From assembly GCF_000327385.1 (NCBI RefSeq), contig NW_008709945.1, positions 988,459 to 1,052,458 of the forward strand: 64,000 bases of DNA, written 5' to 3'. This document shows positions 38,151-50,829 of the stretch, in pieces. The notes below the pieces were generated by a model. The model did no database searches. It was not told the origin of the DNA and saw only the letters and a program-made list of their open reading frames with translations. The stretch comes from Lottia gigantea (lineage: Eukaryota; Mollusca; Gastropoda; Lottiidae). The first letter of the stretch is position 1. Every line of letters starts with the position of its first letter. Position numbers and translations under genes: made by a program.

Positions 38151-39687
38151 CCAGGCGATGTAGGGTACAACATGGATTAACCCCTTTAATTATCTAGGCC
38201 TATAGCTGGATTGAATCCTTTAATACCAGTTGATTATTGGAACATGTTAAATTTATAACAAGATCGGGTGCATCTTATATGGTAAATATTGTCCTTTTGT
38301 AGTTGAATATCTGTAATATACAATAAGTTACTTCATGTAAAAAATCTAAACTTTAAGGTATTAGTCTTTGAATGGCATTTAGCAGTTGTGAGTACGATAC
38401 ATAGACACAGCTTTATGGAACAACAATCACTGATTAAAGTTTTATGCAACGTTTCGACGTATTTCACCCCCCTGAGGACGACAGGGGAAACACGTCAACA
38501 CTGCATATAACTTTAACCAGTGATTGTATGTATTTAGACTAATTTGATTTTTACAGTTATCTGAAGTTAGGTTTATATATGATAGTAAACTGTATAGAAC
38601 TACTCTCAAAATTAAAATTTAACAGCAAATTATTAATAATAATAAAAGGAAATATTAAATGTCTTCTTGGACTTCAGAAACTCCAATACCCCTCACTGAT
38701 TTTATCTGATCTTTACATGAAGAGTAGACCTACTGGCTATTTGATTTTTAAAAATTCACAACTAGGTTTAAACATTAACGGGCTTCTTAGATGTACACGT
38801 ATCTGTGTCTATCTGTGTCTAATCACATCCTATAATAGGCTACTAGCCTAATGTAATATGTATAAACTTATGTTCCTAATCTACCTCAGTTTTCTGGGTG
38901 TATCCTTGGCATTCCTTGGTAAATTTGTAAATAAACCAGGATATCCTATCACTACCTGAGGAATGCCCCTTCCTTCAGTCACAGAATATGAACTAAGCTC
39001 TTACAATGAACACCTGTAATTAAATAACACTATGATGTTCCTAATCCATTGATTAATTAATCTCACTAATTAACAATAATCAATCAATTGACTTCTCCTA
39101 CACGTCCGTGCATGAATGGATATCGCCATTTGTAAAAATATCTTTCTTTCAAACAGTAGTTAGATTAGAAATATCAAAGAACTTTACCTGTTGGTAGCCT
39201 TGACTACTATATATACAACCTACCGTTATAATGGACAACTTCTTTCATACACCTCATTTTGATTATCCAGACGTTGTAATGAATTTTCCACTACTCAGAG
39301 TACTGGATAATCTCGAATTCAATAATTGTACAAATTATGCTTGATTGCAGGTATAACCACATATGGAATGGATATTGGTCGCACTAAATAGCATTTTCGA
39401 TGCCTCTCATACGCTCTTCGGAATTAGGAATGGAGAGACCGATAAAAGGTTAAAAAAATGGACCAAAGCGTTACAAAATTTATAAAATTTTAATGTCCAA
39501 TTTGACTTGTGCACGATTTGACCGGCTTGTCATTTCCGGTATTAGCATTTCCGGTGTAAAAAAAGATAAACAAGTCGTATTACTCTAAATTTTTACAATA
39601 ATTTAACATTGTCGTGTAATTGATTCGATTTTAAGTATTTGAATTCTGTAGGTTTGTTTATCCAACCTTCGTGATTAATCTTTAACC
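38151..39687. promoter_or_regulatory. divergent promoter region of MOK and RTF2
   Basis: MOK and RTF2 are transcribed away from each other. A strong minus-strand donor (CAG|GTAAAG, GT at 39186-39187) suggests a noncoding first MOK exon ending at 39188, which would place both transcription starts within a few hundred bases. Plus-strand ORFs here, for example 38579-38851, look like chance. Confidence 0.45.
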
Positions 39688-40590
39688 ATGGGATGTGATG
39701 GAGGTACGATTCCAACTCGTGACGAACTAGTCAAAACCAAGAAGAAACCTGAACAGAAAGACAAGGCTGCCGAGTTGGCTGTGAAATGGAAGCACTGTGC
39801 TATCAGTTTGGAACCTTTACAAAAACCAATCTTAGCTTGTGAATTAGGTAGACTTTACAACAAAGAATCAGTTTTAGAATTCTTGATTGACAAAAGTAAA
39901 TTTGAGTTTGCGAATCAATTTGATCATTTGAGAGGACTTCGTGATTTGAAAGAACTGAAACTGTCTGAAAATCCAGCTTATAAAGGTAATGTTGCTGAGA
40001 AAGGTGATGCTTACATTGATACACAGACTTCAGAGTACATCTGTCCAGTTGTTGGAATTGAACTTAGTGGAAAATATAAGTTTTGTTATATTTGGAGTTG
40101 TGGGTGTGTGCTGTCAGAGAGAGCTTTGAAAGAAATTAAATCAGAAATCTGTCATAAATGTGGGAAGACCTACGACAAAAATGATGTCATTGTTTTAAAT
40201 GGAACTGAAGATGAAGTGGACATAATGAGAGACAATATGAATGAAAGACGTCAGAAAGCTAAAGCGGCAAAATTAGCCAAGAAGGCAGGAAAACATAAGG
40301 TTTCTACAGACACTTCACCAGATGGACCACAGAGTAGCAAATCTGCTAAATTGGATGATCAAAAGGCTGGACCATCCTCTAAAGATATTAAGTCTAAACT
40401 ATCAAATGGGAAACCAGATCTCAAATCGAAAGCAACCAATGGGAAATTAGAGGAGAAAGAGGCTAAGATTAAGAGTATCCAAGATAATCCTAATGTCAGT
40501 GCTACCTACAAATCATTGTTTACAACATCTAGTAAAGCTAAGAATCAGGAGAAAGCTCATTGGGTTACTTTTAATCCCATGTATTATTAG
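39688..40590 (+). CDS. RTF2: replication termination factor 2, intronless, 300 residues
   Basis: The protein starts MGCDGGTIPTRDELVKTKKK, a hallmark of RTF2. An N-terminal RING/U-box-like half contains HCAISLEPL (36-44) and LYNKESVLEFL (56-66). A second zinc-finger-like half has Cys119, Cys133, Cys138, Cys140, Cys155, His156 and Cys158. A Lys/Ser-rich disordered tail follows, ending HWVTFNPMYY. Human RTF2 (about 306 residues) is nuclear and is handled at stalled replication forks by DDI1/2 and the proteasome. The start is supported by the conserved N terminus and CCATGG context. The whole coding region is one exon, unlike its intron-rich neighbours; it is intact, so it is not a decayed retrocopy. 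Confidence 0.96.
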   Translation: MGCDGGTIPTRDELVKTKKKPEQKDKAAELAVKWKHCAISLEPLQKPILACELGRLYNKESVLEFLIDKSKFEFANQFDHLRGLRDLKELKLSENPAYKGNVAEKGDAYIDTQTSEYICPVVGIELSGKYKFCYIWSCGCVLSERALKEIKSEICHKCGKTYDKNDVIVLNGTEDEVDIMRDNMNERRQKAKAAKLAKKAGKHKVSTDTSPDGPQSSKSAKLDDQKAGPSSKDIKSKLSNGKPDLKSKATNGKLEEKEAKIKSIQDNPNVSATYKSLFTTSSKAKNQEKAHWVTFNPMYY

Positions 40591-40648
40591 ACCAGACTTT
40601 TAATTCTGAAGAATTTTTAATTTTGACTTTTATTGTGAATTGATAACA

Positions 40649-40654
40649 AATAAA
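40649..40654 (+). terminator. AATAAA poly(A) signal for RTF2
   Basis: AATAAA lies about 60 bases after the RTF2 stop codon, giving a short 3' UTR. Confidence 0.65.
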
Positions 40655-42067
40655 AAAGATTTGTGGATTGTAGCACATCATGACTGTGTCAAGTCTGAAA
40701 TTGATGCTGACCAGATGAACCAAGTAGGTTCCATCAGGTTACGTTTTAACATGTTGGAATACAACCTATTTTTATGATATTTTTAAAATAGGGTACAAAA
40801 AAAAATTAGATAAAAGCTTGGAAGATGATCAAATATGATGATGGTTGTTAATATTTTTTTTAATATATAGTAAGCTTATGGTTTATCTTTGGAAATGTAT
40901 GGATGCAGTCTGAAGATTGATAGGTGAAACTCTGAGTAACAACATGTTTCAGGTTCTGTTTTAATATTTCTTTCTACATGTTCTGAGTTGAGAACTATTT
41001 TAACAGTGAAAATATTTGTTATTATTATTAGATAAATAAATGTATTTTTGTACGTCTTGTTTCTATCTAACTTGGACATGTTGGAATAAAGGTTCTAATC
41101 AATGATTCCATTCCTCCTTTGAGATAAAAGCAGTTAAAAGCCAACCCCTGTTTACATTACTCCAAGATATTACTAGACCAGAAGTCTTGGGTGATAATAT
41201 TACAAATGATGTGATATACAATTACACTAGGGAAATATGTTTATACAAATAAAAATTAAACAGACTTCATATTTTTATGGAATTCAAATTGGCAAGTGTT
41301 TCAAGATTAATTTTCATTATTGTGAAAGGACAAACAGAAATACAGTATAGAAGTCATAAAGAGTTCCCTTTGTTGTATGATAATTTATTTGTGAAACTGA
41401 GCTGTATAGATTTCTAAATTAGTGAATTTTATTACCATATTGAACTCTAAGTGGCAGTAAACTATGATGACTATTTGAATTACCTCCCTTGAACAGTGAT
41501 AAGACGGTACCACTGACTATGTTGGATTCCCTCTGATTGAATGGATTGGACTGGTAAGATTTCATATATGGCGCCACACAGAGAGTGTCTACTCTTTCAG
41601 ACAAACGTTATACCTTTTCATTATGAAATACTTCCTCATATGAAAAGTTCATTAGCTGCTACCAATATATTGCCAATATGTTGTTTTGGATTTCGTTTTG
41701 CTGTTCGAGTCGTTAGTACTTGGTTATTTATCATCTGAAACTCTATGAAGTCGTAGACCCCAATCCCTCGTGATTCATGCTGATTTCAGGGCACACATGA
41801 CATAAATATTCTGCATATCATGACATATTTCATTTCAATTCCATAGCTATAGTTAAATGATGTGGGAAGTGTATATATTTTGTAGCTCCTATATACCAGA
41901 CCTAACCGGTAAACTTCATACAAAATATTTGAAACATTTATAGATTTTATTAGTACATAAAATAGTGCACACTTTATAAAACTTTTAAGGGGAAAGTCCA
42001 ATCTAAAATTGAATTGACATATTCAAGAACAAAATGTGACACATTGTATATAATACGAGCCATCATT

Positions 42068-42120
42068 CAGTGGCGGCGCCAGTCTGTCGGAGCTGGGGGT
42101 ACAAATACGGGACAGTCGGA
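42068..42120 (+). repeat. fragment starting CAGTGGCGGCGCCAG
   Basis: The opening CAGTGGCGGCGCCA and the following GCTGGGGGTACAAAT resemble the sequence at 4980-5040 (CAGTGGCGGCACCA, ACTGGGGGTATAAAT). Both look like the same hAT-like or related terminal sequence. The other end was not found. Confidence 0.45.
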
Positions 42121-43386
42121 GAAAACTCGGGAATGAAATTCTAAATTCATTCATTCATTCCGATTCTGGTTTTATGTTACTGATTTTCTGAATTGAGCAC
42201 CTTTTAAATCTACACAATGTGAAAAGACATGTAAAGCAGACAATGCCAATGGGTGAAAAAGAATTTAGCATTCACATGAGATGGGATGCAGAAATATTGC
42301 CTTGCGATTTTTAGTAGCTCATTTAAAATTAGCCTTCTGAAGCACCATTTTCATTGTTCATAAACTTCTATATCTGACATTCTTCATTGGGATGGTTTTT
42401 CAGATTTTGGTAACCCTAAATCGTATTAGAATTTCTTTTTTTTCCTCCCAAATATCAATCATTACGTGGGGTCTGGAATTAGTCTGACAGTCATTAGTAA
42501 GTTGCCTCCCTTAGTAATTTTTATCAGCCCGAATCTGGGTATTTATTGTCTTGTATGGATTCGAAACTTGTCATGGGGTAAGCTAAAGATACCAGCAATG
42601 GTAATTACGTTTTAACACAATATATAAAACTACAAGCATTGGTATTTCATCTAGGTAGCCTACGATAACTACCAAAAAGAAAAACATTATCTCAGGAAGG
42701 AAATGTGCAGTCATCTAAACACTTGCTTTACTAGCTGATAGAGCTCAATTTGAGCCATCAGTATTATATTTTTATTTTCAGATTTAAAACCCAAAGCCAG
42801 ATCTTCTGAAATTCAACAAAAGCACAAGTTCAGACTGGTCGCGATTAAAAGTAAAAGAACTCATTCTGAAAAGTGTTGCGGATAACTGAATAGAGCGCTA
42901 TCAAATATTTAGACGGTAATATACCTTTATAAGTACTTCAATCGTTATACATATGTGTATTACGTATCACAGTTCATATTTTGTGGAATTAATCGATTTG
43001 ATTTATTTCTTCTGATGTCTGTATAAAATCGATATATATATGTCATGGTCAGACCATAAAAGGTCGTCATACCAAATTGTTTATATTGTGAGAGTTATTG
43101 TCCCAACAGTAATAAATTAGTCGATGTTAGGAATTTTTATATCTTCGTACAAATTCTGTCGAAAGGTTGCTTATTGTGTTCACTTTAATGTTGTAGGACA
43201 CAACAATACGCCATTCATGGCAAATACAAGGTAATACAAGTAATTGTTAAACGTCAAGTTCACACGTGGAATTCGTAGCATTAGCCTACTTTATATCGAA
43301 TGGTGGACATTTGGTTGGTATACCTCTTTTCAGGGACGATGGAAAGCGAATTCCATGCTTTTATGCTATTATGGAATATTTAGATA

Positions 43387-45258
43387 TTAACTATTTCCCC
43401 GAGGACGTAGACCATAGCACGACCTCATCATTAAATCAAAGTAACAATCGTCATCAACTGTAGCACTGACTCCAGCGTAGTAATTCAGGAATTCTTGGCG
43501 GGTAACTTTTCCATCCGGGCATCCGGGTGTATCCAAGCTATCCAGGAAGTTACGTAATGTTTCCTCTTCTGTCCATTCACCAGAAACATATTTAGGGTGG
43601 CGTTTAACATTGCCAGAATATACAACTGAAATGATAAAACAAAAAGTTTGTTTATAATTGGTTACATTAAACGTAACAAATTAGGCTACCGTTCACCGTC
43701 CATAAATTATCTTGCAATCTTCAATTATTCACGAACATTCGTCATACTTTTAAACAAATACCGATAAAAAGATTATCATAATAGCTATGTATGAAGCGAT
43801 AAACTGTAACCAGCAAGTGATTTTTGAATGAGTGGGTTGCCCGTACTTATATAACTTCACAAGTTTAGAACTTCTTTATAATTATATATCTACAAAACAA
43901 AGCGTAAAATTGGCGACGTGCGAACGTTTTGATTGGCTGGTTTAACCAGAAAATAATTTTTGAATGAGTGGGTTGCTCGTATTCCTATAACATCACAAGT
44001 TTCGAAAAATAAATATCTACAAAACAAAACGTAAAATTGGTGACGTGCGGACGTTTTGATTGGCTAGTTTGAACATCACGCGAAACACGCTTCGGTAGCA
44101 TTGAATAACTTCTTACGCCATATAAATGAATATTACCATAAACAACCTTTGAGAAAAGTAATTATTTAAGTACGAGAAGTAATAAATTTCCCCTCATTAC
44201 ACCAGAACAATACTATAGTACCGTATGACCAGCACCATATGGTATTAATTAATATTTTAATTATTACAATATTATTATTACTCTTAAATATCAGCTCTTT
44301 GTTTGTCTTTATATAGAGAACCTTCAGTGTTATTAATTTCTACATATCATCACCGACGTGTATTAATGTAATTTTACATATATTTAGTCATTTCAATATT
44401 GGCCTTAGCAGCTATCCACACATCGTATCACGAATACGGGTTTTGACATGGTCAGGAAGTATGACGAATGGGGCTGTGGTTAGGACATGATGCTATCCAC
44501 AGTACGTTTAAATATTATAAATTCAACACCGGTTCCCCTACATTTAAACAGATCTACACAAGTAGTTTTTATATTATGAAGCTTCTGTTACAATACCTGT
44601 TCTGCCCAAGTTGAATTTGAACATCTGAAGCTACAACCCTAACATATTTGTGAATAGAGAAATTGAGTTGAAACTCCTTCCATACATTGTAGTGTAAAAA
44701 ACAGAATATGGAAGGGGTTCTGTATAACGCTTTTGTCATCAAATATTTGCCTGTGCCCCCGATCACAAGACAAATGTCTATACATCATGTTCAATTCAAA
44801 TAAATCTGCCCAAATATAAAAATACTTAAGTTTGATATTTGACTATTAACTATGGAATATTCAAAAGAAGTTAAAAAGAAAATACCTCGTAAGTCATCTG
44901 TTTCTATTTGTCCATTTTTATCGACGTCCAGTTTGTCAAAAGCTTCGTTTATAACTCGGATTCTTTGTTCTGACATAGGTGGGGTAAGATAACGAATAAA
45001 TTCACAAAAATCTATGGAACCATTTTTATCTTTATCTAGAAGATCGAACACAAGTCTTAAATCGCTTTCTGAAATTGTCACGCCCATAGATTTGATACCA
45101 ATTAAAAGTTCTCTATAACAGATACACTTAGAGAAGTCATAGTCCATCCTTCTAAACATTGTCGAGAGATGTTTTATTCCACCACACCCATTTTGTAACA
45201 GCTGCTCTCTAATTCCTTCTATCAGAGACATTTTACGTTTGTCCAATCGGTCATCCAT
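43387..45258 (-). CDS. calcyphosin-like EF-hand protein 1, two coding exons, 203 residues
   Basis: Minus-strand exons are 44886-45258 and 43387-43625, joined in phase 1 through CGAG|GTATTT and ATTTCAG. EF loops: loop 1 at residues 39-50 (DYDFSKCICYRE), canonical loop 2 at 75-86 (DKDKNGSIDFCE), loop 3 at 111-122 (DVDKNGQIETDD, Asp at position 12) and a long atypical loop 4 (DTPGCPDGKVTRQE). The C terminus has HPKY, GEWTEEE, FLNYYAGVSA and YFDLMMR, which are hallmarks of CAPS/CAPSL. The family is calcium-binding and typical of ciliated tissue. It is the first of three related genes on this strand. I would call it a CAPSL homologue but leave the symbol open because of the paralogues. Confidence 0.9.
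43821..44085. repeat. 136-bp tandem duplication in the calcyphosin-like 1 intron
   Basis: TTTTTGAATGAGTGGGTTGC recurs at 43821 and 43957. Both copies also share TATCTACAAAACAAA and ACGTTTTGATTGGCT. The copies differ by short indels. Confidence 0.8.
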
Positions 45259-47245
45259 TTTAAGATCCTGGTCCAGAGTGAATAAGCAGCCAAACTTAAG
45301 TTATTTTTTTTATAGTTCAATTCAAATTAAATGAATGGAGTTTTACGTCCTACTTTTCAAGAACTGTCCAAAATTAAGATATTATCAATATCCGGAATCT
45401 TCACTTATATCCAAAAAAGATGAACGACAACCTACTCTATGATAGTCCCAATCTTAACATGTGTCAGGTTTTAAATCCAGCTTTCAGATAAGATTTGAAC
45501 TAAATTTAGAATACTCTCAATTTTTAATTTTATTTGCCTCTGTGATTCACTTGAATCAAGATGCCAATATAAGTAAATAATGTCAGTAACCAGGTAAATA
45601 GAAGTCTTTTAACAATAAATAACTATTTTCTAATTTGTAATCACTGTATAGTCCATCAGAGGTGTTGAATGTTGTACTTTGAAGTTAATGTTCCTACAGT
45701 ATTAGATTCGACCGAATAACAACCGACGGCTGATCATATAAGAAGAGTTTGACTTATAAATCGGAGCAGGATTCTAGATTCCGTTTCACGATATAAACAT
45801 GTAAATGTAACTTTCATATATTCACCTCATCCAGACGATATATTCTCTACTTCAACAAAGTTAGTCAAGGTTACTCAATAGCGTTAACAGATTCTTAATT
45901 TCTTATCCAGTGACATAGTTCATTTGTAAATCTCTATCAACCAGTCTTCCTTGATTTTTTCTTCACTTGAGTTTGAATTCAACTTAACTCAAGAATGTTT
46001 GATCTCGTCTGTGTATATAAGTTTTTAATTAGAAGAAAGTACACAATTTATAATTTCTTCATTCTTGAGTAAAGTTCCATTGATACGTTTATATATGTCT
46101 TTAAGCCTCTCACTTCAAATCCGTTTCCACTTTATTTTGAACACAAGAATATTTGATAATCATGTATATCCACCTATTCCGCATTAAACAGTTTACTTTT
46201 CATTTACAGCTGGTTATTGTCTATCTATATGAAGGAAACGATTCAAGAACTAGGAGCCTCTAACCAAATAACATAATATATATATCATACTATATGTGCA
46301 CTATATGTATATTCTGCCCAAGCTAATTAGCGGTACTAATTGTCATTAATAAACACACAGTTCCTATTTATCATTTATCACTTAATATATCAAAGACATT
46401 ATAGACCTAATCTAATTCTGACCATTTCATCAACCAATCAATTATATTTTATTTCCTTCTTCCTTCTTTACGAATCGCGAGCTATATTGAGAGATTTCTT
46501 CCTTGTATGGACTTTATATTCACAAGCCAGTGACATCATCAAGTTTCGACCCAATCAATTAGTGATGTCATCAATTCCAAATCCTCAATAATTGTTCACT
46601 TTATTCACATAATAATGAACCAAACTTTCTTATTTTTAGGGATAATCCGAATAAACTGTTCGATCTAATGTAGATTATTCCAAGGCTTATCCTTTCCGTT
46701 AAATAACAAACGTATCCTTCACTTTTTCACCTGAAATCCATTAAGTTTTCTCTCTAACTCTTCTTTATTTACCTTCAATATTAATCGAATGGAAAATGGA
46801 CCTTTCAATATATTCATTCAACCAAAGTTCATTGTACTTATTACTTTTCAACTGAATAAAGCCTATTATTGTCCCTGAAGAGCTTTGGAGCTGTGAAAGC
46901 AATAACGATCTTTTGTTCAGTTGAACAGCAAAATGGCATGTTTACGAGGATCGATTCTAGCTAGATATAACAGATTACGAATATACTGTCACGTTACCTT
47001 GGTTATACCGGACACAAACAACAATTCCTTATAACATACCAGTCAATGAACTTTTTTAATTAGTGATTCAACTGCAGTAGTCACACCCTTTCACAATTAA
47101 TTGACAATTGCCTTATTGAGTTCAATACAGATACGATCCTCAAAGACATTGGAATTTCAAATTTTCAGAATGCTCTTTAAAATAAATCCATCTAAATTTG
47201 TCACACGTTAGAGAGAAGTCATATTGCCTTCCGAAGTTCTATATA
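45259..47245. other. upstream region of calcyphosin-like gene 1
   Basis: It contains an X-box-like site (45586-45598) about 330 bases before the start codon and a fragment at 45331 sharing its opening with the repeat at 32764-33061. Nothing else is recognised; ORFs here are short and AT-rich. Confidence 0.5.
45586..45598. promoter_or_regulatory. X-box-like site upstream of calcyphosin-like gene 1
   Basis: GTAACCAGGTAAA fits GTNRCC-N(1)-RGYAAC with one mismatch in the last base. The position upstream of a family used in cilia makes it worth noting, but it is a weak match. Confidence 0.25.
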
Positions 47246-47970
47246 TTCAGATATCCAACAATGTGACGATAGTATCCTTATCTCATAACTATTCAGATAG
47301 CTAATAGTGTGACGTTATTATTCAAATATTTTACAATGTGGCATTGATGTTCAGATAATTATCTAACAATGTGACATTGTTTTTCAGATATCTAACAATG
47401 TGACGTTATGCGACGTGGATATCATACAATGTCATATCAATATTCAGATATCTCACAATGTGATTTGAATATTAAGATATCTAAGAATATAAAAATGATT
47501 TGTTCCAATAATTTGACGTTGGTATTCAGATATCTGAAATGTCACGTTAATATTCAGATATCTCACAATGTGATTTGAATATTAAGATATCTAAGAATAT
47601 AAAAATGATTTGTTCCAATAATTTGACGTTGGTATTCAGATATCTGAAATGTCACGTTAATATTCAGATATCTAACAATGCGACGTTATGCGACGTAGAT
47701 ATCATACAATGTCAGATTAATATTCAGATATCTCACAATGTGATTTGAATATTAAGGTATCTAAGAAAATAACAATGATTTGATCCAACAATTTGACGTT
47801 GGTATTCAGATATCTGAAATGTCACGTTAATATTCAGATATCTCCGATGTGAATTTAGTGTACATAATTATACCTTATAATTTGACGTTACTGTTCAGAT
47901 ATCTTATAATGTGACAATACTGTTCAGATATCTCATAATGTGAAGTTAGTATTCTAGCAATGTGACGTTA
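47246..47970. repeat. complex tandem array built on ATTCAGATATCTAACAATGTGACG, with a perfect 110-bp duplication
   Basis: Short units containing CAGATATCT and CAATGTGA recur throughout. Two adjacent 110-bp blocks, 47441-47550 and 47551-47660, appear identical. A 60-bp block (47381-47440) followed by the 110-bp block is repeated as 47661-47720 plus 47721-47830, with some divergence, giving a higher-order unit of 170 bp. Confidence 0.9.
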
Positions 47971-50143
47971 GTAGGCCTATGTGACATCGGTAAAAGATAT
48001 TTCACATCGTGATATTCCACGCTCTCTTAACCGCCTAATAACGAGCTGAATAGTGTTGCAATGATCTAATAATCGATACATTTATATCAATAAATAAGAT
48101 ATTTCTCATAAAAAATGATTTTTCATTTATCTGAATGATTCAATAATGGCTGATTATTCATAGAAATACACTTTAAGTAATATTTTCAATTTGTCACATT
48201 GTCCGTTGATTGATTTACACGGATATTATGATCGGAAGACGAATATAAGAATAAAAATATACGAATTGAAATTAAATATTTCACATGGAATTTTATATGA
48301 CATTAATGGTTACTTAAGTCAAAAGGTTTGACAAATAACATTCATCAACTCGTTTATTAAATGAACTATATACTATATAATATGGCAATGAATAACCTAT
48401 CGCTATTCTTTATATTGATAAAGTTTTTCTAGTCTTTGTGAATTCTGTCTATGTAATAACCATTATCTCGAGAAATGAACTTCATTTGATGAAGAAAAAG
48501 GCAAATAATCCATTTCAACATTTGTCAAAATCAATTTTTTAATTTACTTATCCTTTCCATATCGGCTTTTTCACATGATAGATTTTTTCCCCTCAAGGAT
48601 ATCTTATTTTGAGATCATCGATTTCTAGTCCGCCTTATGTTCATCAAATATTTTTTTTGGCGTTTTGTAATCAACATTGATCAACAAAAAGAAATACTAA
48701 TATTATTCTGTGTATTTACCCACCAGCCACACCGTAAGGGGCTTAGAGCAGTGCTTCTCAACGGGGGAGGAATTGGAAGACCCTCGAGAGGAATCATTGC
48801 CTTAATTAAGTCTGGGGGAAGGAGGAACATTCGGTCCAAGGGTCACATTGAATTATCTCCTTATGTGGAGTATGATTTTATTTTATATCCATTCATGGTT
48901 AACCATTTCAACGTTAACGAACAAGGGCAATAACTCTAGCTCAAAAGTTCAAAAAATTTCAACAGTGTTGATCAATAATGAAAAGTTTCTTGAAAACACT
49001 CCAGAAACTGTACCCATTAAGTATATACAAGCAATTATGTATAGAAGAACCATGCAACACGGAAGATGGCAAAATAATATAATTCCCGTGGGCCAAGGTA
49101 AGCCATAAAAGGCAATATTTTTGTTAAACTTTGGAAACATAGTGTTGCTAGTGAAATAATATCTTATTCTTTTGATCAATATTGTCTCTAAATATATTCA
49201 TTTATCTGGATAATCTGTTCAAGAACAAATGAAGATAATTTCTAGAAATTATTCTAATGAATTTGATTAGAGATTGTCAATGACAATCTGATAATTAATA
49301 AGATTTAATTAGTTTTGCTCATTAATATCTGTATTTATTATTTATACTATTACTAGTGTATCATAGTCTTACTAATGAAATATTCATTACATTTTCTGGC
49401 TGAAATTTCAGCCTACACTATAGTCATTCGTGAAACTGAAAGGGATTCAAATTAACATCTTCACAATACCCAGGTACCAAGTATTACGATCATGGCCCTA
49501 ATTCATATTCCATAAAAATATACAAGAAAAGTGTCAAGGTATTACATGGAGTTCGTAATAACATTCTAAAGATGGAATTTCTATGGGTAACTGGACTAGC
49601 TCCTTATATTTCTCATGGTAGGTCTACTGTTCCCAATCCTGTCTAACTTCTCCATCGCAAATCCTCCTCGGGCAATATGACATTAAAGTTTGCCTTAATA
49701 TAACAATTAGTTGATTAAAGAATTACCTCCTTTTAACTATATAAATTTGCGGATATAAACTAAAAACAAAAATCTCGTCAATTACTACCCCTCCCCCCCC
49801 CCCCCCCCCCTAAATTTCCTTTGGGACGCTATTTACATACTGGACTATCGGTGCCACGACATCGACCACTCATGACTTAATAAAATAAGTGGGATAAAAA
49901 AAATCTTACATAATTTCAATTAAAATTTAATCAATATTGTTAGACTAATTATTTTCTCGGCTACGTGATATTTTACCATAAGGTAGTTTTTATTATTTCT
50001 ACCTTATCATTAGATTTAAAGACAGACTAAAATATAAACATCCTAATTAAATCATTACTGGTCAGACGTGTAATCAGTTAATTAAAGTTATCAATTTTGA
50101 ACACATCTTAAATATATATTACCTCTTAGAATGCACATGAAAT
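47971..50143. other. spacer without recognised genes
   Basis: It contains a hAT-like terminal sequence at 48749 and a poly(C) run around 49792-49811. ORFs at 48637-49108 lack homology I can recognise and overlap each other. Confidence 0.5.
48749..48850 (+). mobile_element. possible hAT element end
   Basis: CAGTGCTTCTCAAC resembles the common hAT terminal sequence CAGTGGTTCTCAAC. It is followed by a GC-richer stretch unlike its surroundings. The matching right end and an 8-bp duplication of GCTTAGAG were not found, so it is a fragment at best. Confidence 0.35.
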
Positions 50144-50370
50144 TTAAAGGGATTGTAAAAAGGTTTTCTAAAAATTGTTTATGTCACTGTCGGCATCAAT
50201 TTGCACCATCCAGATCTTCGATCAGACGTCTGTGGATCCTGCGATTCCACTAAACTGAGTGTATGCTGACGTCAATAATCTCAAAATATGCTATACCACA
50301 TACGGCCCTTCACGATAAGTGACGACATCAAACACTTAGTTTTGGTATTTGTGGGTATATATAGGTGTTA
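50144..50370 (+). mobile_element. foldback MITE, TTAAAGGGATTG family, third copy
   Basis: It starts TTAAAGGGATTGTAAAAAGG, then GCATCAATTTGCACCA and CAGACGTCTGTGGATCCTGC, matching the copies at 4104 and 35495. CAAACACTTAGTTTTGG near the end pairs with CCACTAAACTGAGTGTA. Confidence 0.6.
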
Positions 50371-50829
50371 TATATGACTTTATGAAAGGCAAAATAACCG
50401 TTGTTCATGTCCAACAATATTCAAGATCATGTCCTGAAAGAGTCCATGGGGTCGAAGTGATCAGTTAGATTGAAATGCATGTCAACAAACTCCGGAACAG
50501 TATAGAGTCAAACCAAACACAGTTATAACAAAATGGGAACCTGTTAATGGAAAGGCTTTTATTTTCTTGTCAGAATAAACAGAAAGTGTCGGTTGTTAAT
50601 AGAAAGTTGTTGTTAAAACCCGGGAAATTTGTGTGTTCAACACGATTCGATTTAACCTTACTTGATAGTCACAAGAGAGTAGACTGTGTAAATTATTATG
50701 TCTAGTTTGGTAAACTGAGTTAAATGTTGGATATCTCGGGTAAAAACGAGAGAACAAATTGGGGTTTTGACTAGTCCACAATATGCATTCTGTTAAAAAC
50801 GTGTACGATTTTGAATAGGTTTTGACGAG

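Larger units (their letters stand above)
40591..43386. other. spacer between RTF2 and the first calcyphosin-like gene
   Basis: It holds the RTF2 3' UTR, a CAGTGGCGG-starting repeat fragment (42068 onward), and nothing else that I can name. The two are convergent. Confidence 0.5.

Noticed and set aside
40876-41079. 67-codon minus-strand ORF
   Set aside because: Low-complexity, in the RTF2 3' flank, with no domain or splice signals.
48637-49108. Overlapping plus-strand ORFs with GGGIGRPSRG-like sequence
   Set aside because: The GC-richer part coincides with a hAT-like terminal sequence, and the frames overlap each other and match nothing I know.
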